This document shows positions 56,126 through 64,000 of a stretch of 64,000 bases of DNA, one piece after another; position 1 is the first letter of the stretch, and every line of letters starts with the position of its first letter. The notes under the pieces are model-generated. The model worked only from the letters and a program-made list of their open reading frames with translations, made no database searches and was not told the DNA's origin. Where the stretch lies: positions 78,511,960 to 78,575,959 of the forward strand of contig OZ038485.1 in the NCBI GenBank assembly GCA_964036315.1, given 5' to 3'. This DNA is from Acanthosepion esculentum. Its lineage: Eukaryota > Mollusca > Cephalopoda > Sepiida > Sepiidae. The translations under genes were made by a program, and so were the position numbers.

Positions 56126-56222
56126 TATAGGGTGGAGAGCGAACAGGTACTCTCATCCTTAACGAAAGTGCTGACCTATACAAAATCCGATTTTTTTACT
56201 GATACTTTGTTACTGTGTGTGA

Positions 56223-56256
<34 letters not shown>
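56223..56256. repeat. (AT)n, 34 bp
   Basis: AT run. Confidence 0.9.
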
Positions 56257-56736
56257 CTGGCACCAAAAATAATGAACATGAAAATGTTCGTCAGCTATTT
56301 GGATCGCCACAATGTGTATTTATACTCAAGAAGCATATGAATATCAGCATTCCACATCCATCCTCTACAAGCTGGAACTTTAACATACAAACTGTGAAAT
56401 GAGTTCATGAAAATTTGCAACCTTTAAAAAGCTGCCTTACAGATTCAGTCTACATCAAATGCAGAAACAACAGGAATTTTACAATATCTGAATGACAATA
56501 ATTTCATGTTTTGGTTAGAGCTTTTTCATCAGATTATGACTCATGTTGACTTATGTTGAATATATAACAGATTTCAAAACTACTATTTTAGAAATAAGAA
56601 ATTCAAAGTACTGTGAGAATCCTTCAAAGACACTCATGGCAGAAGCAAAGAAGTGTGTAACTGTATATGTGTTGACAAATATTCTTCCCCTAAACACTTA
56701 GTAGCTGCAAATTGTTCATCAAAAAAAGCTTCACTA

Positions 56737-56739
<3 letters not shown>
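56257..56739. other. unrecognised stretch
   Basis: No frame over 60 codons of note and no repeat recognised. Confidence 0.4.
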
Positions 56740-56796
<57 letters not shown>

Positions 56797-56814
56797 CACA
56801 TATATGTATATATA
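56740..56814. repeat. (AT)n with ACAT tail
   Basis: AT run ending ACATACACATATATG, just left of the foldback element. Confidence 0.9.
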
Positions 56815-56827
56815 AATTTCTTTTTAC

Positions 56828-57190
56828 TAAAGAATTAATGCATTTATTTTTAATCCCACATTTTTATTACTTTAAACGTTATTATAGTGAACACGTCTTA
56901 TTTAAAATACATTCCACGTTTTTATTTTTATTCATAAAACAATGTGTAATGTCTATCAGCCTGCGCATTCGACTAAAGAAAATCTAGCCCCTGGCAGAGA
57001 TTGAATCTGCCCCCACAGCTTTGTAGAGGAAACTACCGTTTGATCCGGTAAAGCATTTCTCGAATATGTAGGTTACTTTCGTATTACATGCTGTTTAGTG
57101 TGTAATACGTCTGTCGTTCTAAATTATAAATAAAAACGAGGCGTCTATTTCAAATAAGAGGTGCACACTATGATAACGTTTGAAGTGTGT
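56828..57190. mobile_element. foldback element FB-tRNA, copy 4, single tRNA-like core
   Basis: Left arm tttttattactttaaacgtt then attatagtgaacacgtctta; right arm gcgtctatttcaaataagag then gtgcacactatgataacgtt. On the minus strand the core (56985-57062) has gctttaccggatcaaacggt (A-box side) and gcagattcaatctctgcca (TpsiC arm with a pairing stem). It has one tRNA-like unit, unlike copy 1 with two. Confidence 0.75.
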
Positions 57191-57200
57191 GCATATATAT

Positions 57201-57255
57201 TTGCAGTTGACCTACGAGAAATCATATATAATGATTTCTCGTAGGTCAACTGCAA
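57201..57255. repeat. perfect hairpin, 25-bp arms, loop atata
   Basis: ttgcagttgacctacgagaa (plus atcat) pairs exactly with atgatttctcgtaggtcaac (plus tgcaa). Lies 10 bases after the foldback element. Confidence 0.95.
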
Positions 57256-57424
57256 CCAACACGTCTGGAAGAACCAAAATACTGCTATCAACATCAAACA
57301 AATATTGGATAATGACAAAATACCATACAAGACCAAATGCAAGGAAAGATTGAAAACCCTATAAGCTATTATATAAAATAAATAACCTCTATATAAAAAC
57401 ACATACTAATATATATATAATGAG

Positions 57425-57640
57425 ATCCTTGCAAAGTTTCGTGCCCGATTAGAAAATTATGAATCAAATTTCACAAAATCTTCTGTTGTAATCTTCGGTT
57501 TATTGTCCATGATGGCAAGCAGGGCATCTTCATTGACGTCGGGAGGTCGCCCAGTGATTTATTGTTTAGGTTAAAATCACTCTGACTAAATCTACGAAAC
57601 CACTTTTGACTTTTCGAAGAACTGGATCACGGTCCAAATA
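57425..57640 (-). pseudogene. mariner transposase N-terminal relic
   Basis: The minus strand gives FNLNN..TGRPPDVNEDALLAI and MDNKPKITTEDFVKF, preceded by a frame-shifted WFRRF-like stretch. This is the second helix-turn-helix and GRP linker of mariner-family transposases. No catalytic domain here. Confidence 0.6.
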
Positions 57641-57700
57641 AATCTAAATGTTGTTTGTTTGCTTTTTTTTCTTGTCGCAGTTCCGACGCTTATTTTCCCC

Positions 57701-57749
57701 ATGAATTTTGGAGAAGTTCTTTTTGATAAAGAACTTCTCCAAAATTCAT
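57701..57749. repeat. perfect hairpin, 22-bp arms
   Basis: atgaattttggagaagttct (plus tt) and its exact inverted copy, with loop ttgat. Confidence 0.95.
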
Positions 57750-57769
57750 AAAATTAAATGTATGGGCCA

Positions 57770-58380
57770 TACAAATATATAAAAAAAATAATACCAAGAG
57801 CTTTTTTTTAAAAAAAGAAACATTTAAAATAATTTAATTCATTTGTGAACAAGTTCTCAAAGACTCATTAATATCCGACAATCGTCTGATTCTTACAAGA
57901 ATTTCAAAATGTTTCTTTTTCAACGTAAAAAGACGCACACATTTCTAATTTATGGTCTTTGATGACGTCAGAGGAACGAGAATTTTAACCAAAGTTTCGA
58001 AGGTTCTAAAAAAGAAAATTTTTTTTTCACAAGAAACGTATTTTTCTTTGATTTTGACGATAAAACTTCGTTTTTATTTGGCTTCAGACATTATTTTCAT
58101 TATGTACAGAGTGGTTCGAAAGTCTTGTCACCCACTACCAAAATATGATGCGGCGCTATGTCCAGTGTGATATTTTACATAGCTGTGTTTTGTTGATTGT
58201 CTCTAGACGGTATCCTTCAACCGATGGGTATACTGTTATCGTTCACGTGAAATTCTCTTCTTGCTATTACCCTACAGAACGTTGAAATAGAAAAATATGT
58301 TATGTAGAGTTGACAAAACTTTCGGACCACCCTCTATATTCATTTTTAGCGAATCTCTGGAGGTGTGTGTGTGTGTGTGT
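57770..58380. repeat. dispersed repeat F, copy 2 (filled site)
   Basis: Homologous to 11.15-11.56 kb through aaaataatttaattcatttg, ctaatttatggtc, gttctaaaaaag and acgataaaacttcgttttta. It resumes after the MITE at ttttagcgaatctctggagg. Confidence 0.75.
58107..58336. mobile_element. 230-bp mariner-type MITE
   Basis: The ends CAGAGTGGTTCGAAAGTctt and, inverted, TAGAGGGTGGTCCGAAAGTt pair as terminal repeats. TA is duplicated at 58105-58106 and 58337-58338, and occurs once in the empty paralogue at 11531. No transposase. Confidence 0.9.
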
Positions 58381-59224
58381 GGAAGAGATGAGTATCTAGC
58401 GTAGTGCAGGGGGTAGCGTTATAGTTTTGCCAGCGGTTGTTAGTGATTTTAATTCTACCTCGGTGCTCCTTGAATGGGTCTTCGTGTAAAATACGTTTAA
58501 CCTTTCAAATATCAATTGCAAACGACATCTTAAAACATTTAGTAGTGACACGCATTGTGATTGTGCATGTGTGTGGGTATCTATCATAAAAATCTTGGGG
58601 GGGAACATATAAAACATATACATAGAAATGAGAAGCCAATTAATTAAAAAAATACAAGAATTAATTGCACTTCGGCGTCTTTACGTCTATCTAGTCTCAG
58701 AAGCACACGCATTTAAGTAACCAGATCAACAGGAAGACATATACATAGATACGCGCATTTTTCATAGAATATGTTCATCTGATTTAGCTTTTATCAGCAC
58801 AGGCAACCTCAACAGTAAGGAAGCCATTGAGCCACAGAAAGAAAAACAATACTTTGATGGCATCAACATACAATATGCATATCAGAACTTTTTCTTTTTG
58901 TAAGCGATTCTTCGTTGGGCTGAGAACTTTTCATTAAGTGCTCGCATTTCCAACCGGATCTCGCCAAAGAAACAGCTGCACCAAGGAAAATCTCCGCCCT
59001 GGAACATAAAATGATGATCGTTTTTATAAATGTAAATATGACAAAATAAAAAAAAATCGCCAAATTGCCTCAGATTTATAGAAACTGTAATAATATTAAT
59101 ACATTTATTTTTTAGAACATTAAATATATGAGATACACGTGTTTAAAAAGATATTCACACCGTTTTTAAACATTTTTGAACACTGAAATAGATGTGAACG
59201 ACTTGGCCGCCGAAAGTCTTATTA

Positions 59225-59312
59225 AAGAAAAACGTGCGTCTCTGCAGGGATTGAAACTGCATACTTTTTATCCCGGATAAACACTTGAAGCACCGCTTAA
59301 CTACGAAAGACC
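59225..59312 (-). other. tRNA-like sequence, decayed
   Basis: The minus-strand D-arm-like tcgtagttaagcggtgctt and the TpsiC arm tgcagtttcaatccctgca, a five-pair stem with an altered loop. Resembles the cores of the FB-tRNA elements. Confidence 0.5.
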
Positions 59313-59710
59313 TAAAAACAAAGTAAAACTCAGCATCACTTTTTAAGAAAAACACGTCTTTGTTGAGGTGTTTGGAAGCTTGTATCTGTTAAATTTATTC
59401 TCGTATCCGAAAGCAGTTAATGGATTTTTAAAAAACAGACCTACGTTATTTCTTGCTACTATAAATGCTATTATTTCCGCAAAAGTAAAACATTTTTATT
59501 AGAGCCATAAAAGCAGACACATTAAAATGCATTTCATAACAATAAAGAGGTGTAACAGAAATAAATTTTACTATAAAATGGAAAAACCGAAATATAATAA
59601 CGATTCAAAACAGCTAAACCGGTTTATCAGTTCTCTCACATCCGAGCAAAAATCGAGGACAAAAAATATGCACAGCGACTAAAATAATATACAACCCAAG
59701 ACTAATGCCA

Positions 59711-59714
<4 letters not shown>

Positions 59715-59775
<61 letters not shown>
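59715..59775. repeat. (AT)n, 61 bp
   Basis: Pure AT run followed by (GACA)n. Confidence 0.95.
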
Positions 59776-59778
<3 letters not shown>

Positions 59779-59782
59779 TGAG

Positions 59783-59811
59783 TGACAGACAGACAGACAG
59801 ACAGACAGACA
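59783..59811. repeat. (GACA)n, seven units
   Basis: Tandem gaca repeat. Confidence 0.95.
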
Positions 59812-60034
59812 TTAAAGGCTAATTATCTATAAACTCACCAACCACCCCTTTTGCTTACAGATGATGGTTGGCAGTGTTTCTTAACCATTTTAAGCAACTG
59901 CACATCTAAGAGCAAATGAAAATATCACGACACACTTTGCAACATTTTTAAAGGGTATTCATTTAAATGTTATGAAATAAAATCATAGATTAAAAAAATA
60001 CACACACAAATATGGACTTATTTTATTTCAATGT

Positions 60035-60500
60035 CTCTATTCAAATATTTGTCCGGCTTATTTAGTGTGAAACTTGTGCCTGGTGTTTTTCGCCATTTCT
60101 GAAATGTTTCGTCGAATGTGCGATAAGCAGACCCCCATCTCTTCAATTGAGCGTAGTTTTTCTCGCTTCTTATTTTATTAATGTTATTTATGGTTGAGAA
60201 ACTTAATTCACATAAATAGAAAATTGCAATAAAACTGATAAAGCCTTTTGTGGGATATCCCTTTTGTACTGAAATCCAAAATGTATAAATGGTTACCGTC
60301 GAATATTTTATTTTGCACCCTCAATCACTAGAAATGGTGACCAATTCTTCTTCGCCTAACTGAAGTCCAATATTAGAAGGAACAATTATGAAGGGATTTC
60401 GAATCGAATCATACTTTTCTGTGCTCAATGAAGGAATATAATAGTTGATGTTTTCGTCGAGCGCTTGCAGATAGGTAAGCATATTAGGTATCATTTCTTT
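60035..60500 (-). pseudogene. hAT transposase C-terminal (dimerisation) relic
   Basis: Minus-strand blocks in order: MIPNMLTYLQALDENINYYI, YDSIRNPFII, EEELVTISS, then (frame change) FWISVQKGYPTKGF, FYLCELSFSTINNI, KIRSEKLRSIEEMGVCLSHI and EMAKNTRHKFH. The EEELxxLSSD, FWxSVxxEYP and YLCExxFSxL order matches the hAT dimerisation region of ZBED5/SCAND3-type domesticated and free transposases. A stop after ISSD and at least one frameshift make it a relic. Confidence 0.8.
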
Positions 60501-60814
60501 AATGCAGGTAGTACGTATCGGAGAATAGTGAAAAGAATTGAGAAAAAGTTATTTATTTATTCAAATACTAACGCTGTATCATTACTACTTCCACAAACAT
60601 ATATATATGTATGCCGTTAAAAATACTGCGTTGCATACTAGTGTCGCGCGGCACAGCGGATGAAAATACTTGAGTTAGTTTATATACATTCCAAAACTTT
60701 CAAGTGATAATCGGAATTAGCCGTACTCAACACTGATTTTTATTGTTACCCAAATTATATTGAGACCGATTCGTAAGGATGTTTTGCATGCCCATCATAT
60801 TAGTTCTATACATT

Positions 60815-61100
60815 ATAAATTCAGATGTCAGTGCAATGCTATGTAGGTAGAACGGATCAAAATTTGTAAGAATGGATCATCAAACACGTACCAGCCAATA
60901 TTCACAAGGAAAAGGTGCACAATATGCATAGCGTTAATATATCAGTTTCAGCAATAGATGAATATTTTATTAAACACCAACAATGTGCCAAGCTTTCTAG
61001 CCTGGATATGTTCTCGGTGCTGAGTAAGGCTAATGCAGATTATCACGTGAAAGTTTTGGAATCTGTGTATATTAAGTCCTACCAACCACCTCTGTAATAT
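60815..61100 (+). pseudogene. Penelope-like GIY-YIG end, third copy
   Basis: KFRCQCNA then, after a small frameshift, CYVGRTDQNL, a stop, and WIIKHVPANIHKEKVHNMHS. IDEYFIKHQQCAKLS and NADYHVKVLESVYIKSYQPP follow. The blocks parallel 42.35-42.66 kb but belong to a diverged subfamily. Confidence 0.75.
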
Positions 61101-61134
61101 AATAAGAAATGACAAAACTGGAAAAAAAAACAAT

Positions 61135-61136
<2 letters not shown>

Positions 61137-61208
<72 letters not shown>

Positions 61209-61237
61209 CATATATATATACATATATATATATATAG
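61137..61237. repeat. (AC)n(AT)n compound microsatellite
   Basis: 54 bp of AC then 46 bp of AT with two C interruptions, 35 bases after the Penelope-like end. Confidence 0.95.
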
Positions 61238-61439
61238 ACACCAAATATTATTATGCAAACAGACTTTTGTGTCGATTAATTTTAATGATCGACTTTCCAA
61301 ATTACGATAATCCTTCTCAGACAAAGAAGAAATTCCGTCAGAAGTTGTCCGAACTTGAAGGAAGGAAAGTACAAGAATTATGGTTCAAGCTCTTGATTTT
61401 CTTAAGTCATCCTCCCAAACCTGATGATGTAAGACTGGA

Positions 61440-61735
61440 GTGCCACTAATACGCAGGGGGTTAAAGAGAGTGAGAGAAAAGACTGGGTATGGGGGTGATT
61501 GGGGAAGGGATAAAAGATGAACGTGGTTTAAGACAGCTGAAGATGGCGATTGACGTTGCATTTAAATTTTTGAAGGTTGTAGTTATGAGGGAAGCAAGTA
61601 AACGGAAGGGAGTTTCACTGTCGGGAAGTGCGAGAAAAGTAATTGTTGGAATAGAAGTGACGATTACATTTCTACTAGGAGTTTCGCGGGGAGTATCCAC
61701 TTGTCAGGGGGGTCGCTTTAAATCTGAATTTATTT
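61440..61735 (-). pseudogene. LINE-A C-terminal relic
   Basis: Minus frame TFLALPDSETPFRLLASLIT then TTFKNLNATSIAI matches the last coding block (compare FPTDYNNLNATSVAI at 43.97 kb). The tail is at 61440. Confidence 0.7.
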
Positions 61736-61739
61736 GAAG

Positions 61740-62214
61740 AAATCATAATTAAAAAAAAAACAATATGATTTCTGTAACTAAATTCAGTTTTACTATCAAT
61801 CCCCCTGATTAATGGGTACATCTTTGTGAAATTCCCATTATCAATTGTAAGCATATAAAAAGCTCTTGCTGAGCCAGTTAGCCCTGGGGAGAAATAGAAA
61901 TATACATGTGAGAATTTTATTTTATTAATTGAAGATTTACGCAGCTGTTTGTTATCGTGGGTGGTGGCGTCATCGGGTCACTCCTCTTACGAGGGTTCGT
62001 AGCCGCCACCTGTTTGTATAAATGGGCGCGAACAATGTAACTGACCTAGGCGTCTGGCGAACAGTTTGTTACCATGAAAGCTTCAGTTACGCGCGACGTT
62101 TTTGATAAGATCCAAAAATGAAATATTTACATTGTATGTGGCTTTACGAGAAAATGCATTGTGCACTGTATTAAAAGAAATCAACTTTAGGCTGCGTTTG
62201 GCTAAATGACAATA

Positions 62215-62215
<1 letters not shown>
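61740..62215. other. unrecognised; GC-richer patch with TATA-like element
   Basis: 61.96-62.10 kb is GC-richer than its surroundings (ggtggtggcgtcatcgggtc) and has gtataaatgggcgcgaac at about 62016. It could be a promoter or LTR fragment, but nothing downstream supports a gene. Confidence 0.3.

Positions 62216-62218
<3 letters not shown>

Positions 62219-62281
<63 letters not shown>
62219..62281. repeat. (AT)n, 63 bp
   Basis: Pure AT run next to a hammerhead-like motif. Confidence 0.95.
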
Positions 62282-62283
<2 letters not shown>

Positions 62284-62317
62284 AAAATTAATGACCTGGG
62301 TGGGGGGAACCTTTCGT

Positions 62318-62352
62318 GCGACGCGTTTCGTTCTTTAGGACTTCAGCGGACT
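62318..62352 (-). other. decayed hammerhead-like motif next to (AT)n
   Basis: The minus strand reads cgctgaagtcctaaagaacg then aaacgcgtcgcac: CTGA, stem II-like GTCC...GAAC and GAAAC. Two core bases are missing. A Penelope-like end follows within 80 bases. Confidence 0.35.
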
Positions 62353-62424
62353 AAAGTGGTATGTACGTGGCCACGAAGGGGGATAGCATCCTGAAATTTT
62401 GAATTTAGTTTTTTTTGTTTTTTT

Positions 62425-62640
62425 TATACACAGGAGAAACCTCGAGGAATTTAAATGAAAGATTATATGAACACAAGGGATCTTTTACAAAACAACACAC
62501 CCATTGCATTGTTGGTTCACCCTTATGAATCTGACCATAATTTTGATGTTAAAATAATACTATCATTAAAAGAGAAAGCAGTTGACTAAGACGAAAGTGT
62601 CTAGAAATTGCTTTAATCGCTACATCATCCGCAATGAATT
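62425..62640 (+). pseudogene. Penelope-like GIY-YIG end, fourth copy
   Basis: YTGETSRNLNERLYEHKGSF, TKQHTH, then a stop, SDHNFDVKIILSLKEKAVD, another stop and KLL-SLHH. YIGET-type GIY-YIG motif followed by Arg, His and the SDHxFD block typical of a second Penelope subfamily. Truncated on both sides. Confidence 0.7.
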
Positions 62641-62824
62641 TACTACTTATATTTCTTTTCATTTTTTTTCATCCGAGTAAATGGGGGATTTAAGACTTAA
62701 ATGCTTCAAGAAATGACGTAAACTCATGAATCCTAATAAATAGTAAACTCACGAACCTTAGAGTTGTCAATTTGACTGGAACCATGAATGAATTATCACT
62801 GTAAAAAAAATAAATAATAATTAA

Positions 62825-62965
62825 ATCATCAGGTGATGATATAGATTTTCTAAGCACAGCTTAGACGTGACACAAGGCTGAAAGCATGGGCACCCACTAC
62901 TCAGTCGTAATTGATCTAGGAAGACAATCTTTCTAACCATTACACCACGTTGAGGTGCCCTAGTA
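62825..62965 (-). repeat. tRNA-derived SINE family 2, copy 1 of tandem pair
   Basis: In reverse: the A-box region gtgtaatggttagaaagatt, a damaged B box (the gaggatcgaactc seen in the next copy is deleted here), and the tail cagccttgtgtcacgtctaa. Confidence 0.75.
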
Positions 62966-62969
62966 ATTT

Positions 62970-63105
62970 TACAAGCCTAGCTTAGACGTGGCACAAGGCT
63001 GAAACTAGGGGGCACCCAGAGAGGATCGAACTCACTACTCAGTCGTAATTGTTCTAGTGAGACAAGCTTGCTAACCATTACACCACCCCGAGGTGCACAA
63101 CCATC
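62970..63105 (-). repeat. tRNA-derived SINE family 2, copy 2 of tandem pair
   Basis: In reverse: ggtgtaatggttagcaagct (A box), gtgagttcgatcctctctgg (B box), ggcacccag..agtttcagcc and gtgccacgtctaagctaggc. Complete head, in direct tandem with the previous copy. Confidence 0.85.
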
Positions 63106-64000
63106 AGTTGATGATATTAGTAGATTGAAAACGAATGATGTTTAAAGGTTAAATAAAACAAGTTTGGATCGTAAGGAAACTAAATAACTCTGATATTAAT
63201 GTTGCCAGTGAGTTTTATCGAAATTGAAACAAGCTCTATTGTAACAACATTAAAAACAAATGACTTTCATTTCGATCGTGATATACTTGAAAGTCTTTAA
63301 AGAAACATTGTTGCCAAAAAAAGGGGGGGAATTTCAACCACTTTTTTAGTGACTGTGCACATTTACGGAAGGAAGGATAATAGCGGAGGAAAAGAAAGAA
63401 AAGAAAAAATAATGACCGAAACAAGATTTGGCAGTAACAGAATATAATAGACTATAAGAAAACCCCATAAAAGATTACTCACTGTAGAGTAATGCTTAGC
63501 AAGCTTATTACGTAGATTATTAATGCCAAGGGTTTGGTCCTCACATATTGCTACATATGTGTGGCCTTCTGTCATACTTAATCTAAGTAAACACGGCATA
63601 TATCATAGTTTAAATGTTAAAAATCTTGATTCTTTCATACGGTGTGTAATACAGTCTTCTTTCCTGCTCCTGTTTAGTCTTGTCAGCAGTAAAGTATAGA
63701 AGACATAAAAATACTAGAGTATTATAAAAGGAACAGTAAACTGTGCATGGATGAAGACATCTTCAGTCTATTGGCAGTGTTGGAGAATATCTCTATATAA
63801 TCGTGGGTAATTGACTGGGAAAATAGAAAACAAAATCTATGTTACGAGTTTCGCCATTCAAAATGACTTCTTCAGACTAAATGTTTTTATCGATGGAATC
63901 ATACATATGTAGTAACGGGGAATGAAACAACAAACATTGATTACAATTCTATATAAAGAAAATGCTGAAGATACAGAGGGCTTACACTTAACATTTTTGG
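63106..64000. other. unrecognised stretch to window end
   Basis: No gene seen. Frames at 63236-63599 (minus) are unrecognised. A hammerhead-like motif lies at 63843-63875. Confidence 0.4.
63843..63875 (-). other. hammerhead-like motif
   Basis: The minus strand reads ctgaagaagtcattttgaat then ggcgaaactcg. The CUGANGA consensus is intact (CTGAAGA), stem II can pair as GTCATT/AATGGC, and GAAAC follows. The first stem II position is mismatched. Confidence 0.35.

Larger units (their letters stand above)
58381..60030. other. mostly unrecognised stretch
   Basis: 58.38-59.2 kb has no recognised content. 59.216-59.45 kb holds a decayed tRNA-like segment (minus: cgtagttaagcggtgcttca, then gcagtttcaatccctgcaga) with flanks loosely like FB-tRNA. 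59.86-60.03 kb is unique. Confidence 0.4.

Overview
The window reads as non-coding, repeat-dominated DNA from an animal genome. It has very low coding density and about 27 long (AT)n or (AC)n(AT)n runs. It also carries layered relics of non-LTR, Penelope-like, LTR and DNA transposons and several tRNA- and 5S-derived SINEs. The mix of tRNA-SINEs, endonuclease-RT LINEs, Penelope-like elements and AT microsatellites suggests a mollusc, and I favour a coleoid cephalopod such as an octopus. This is inference from repeat style, not from a diagnostic gene.

Layout. 0-20 kb: LINE tails of three families (called A, B and C here), tRNA-SINEs, two 5S rRNA-headed SINEs, two TA-flanked MITEs (7.66 and 10.58 kb) and a decayed mariner (19.5 kb). 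20-24 kb: a zinc-knuckle LINE end, an inverted-repeat cluster and a decayed LTR-element pol gene. 24-34 kb: foldback elements, SINEs and mostly unrecognised AT-rich DNA. 34-36.7 kb: a Tc1-like relic and a 375-bp AT/ACAT satellite. 39-45 kb: a mariner-like relic, a head-to-head pair of Penelope-like copies with a GIY-YIG domain, and three or four foldback elements with tRNA-like cores. 45.2-45.7 kb: the only plausible host gene, two short spliced exons that look like the start of an IP3-receptor-like protein on the + strand. 51-54.2 kb: LINE-A pieces and an uninterrupted 399-codon Ty3/gypsy integrase with a candidate 3' LTR, on the - strand. 55-64 kb: MITEs, hairpins, mariner and hAT relics, two more GIY-YIG ends, and tandem SINEs.

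The most unusual structure is a family of foldback elements (24.4, 42.95, 44.25 and 56.83 kb, with half copies at 28.3 and 44.7 kb). They share terminal inverted sequence around acgttattatagtggatacc and enclose serine-type tRNA-like sequence, once as two head-to-head tRNA-like units. Several repeats occur twice in the window, so insertions can be dated against empty sites: the MITE at 58.1 kb against its paralogue at 11.5 kb, and the MITE at 10.6 kb against the other SINE copies. Nearly every recognised coding stretch is frameshifted. Only the gypsy integrase and the short IP3-receptor-like exons are open and consistent. All calls come from reading the sequence; no database search was possible.
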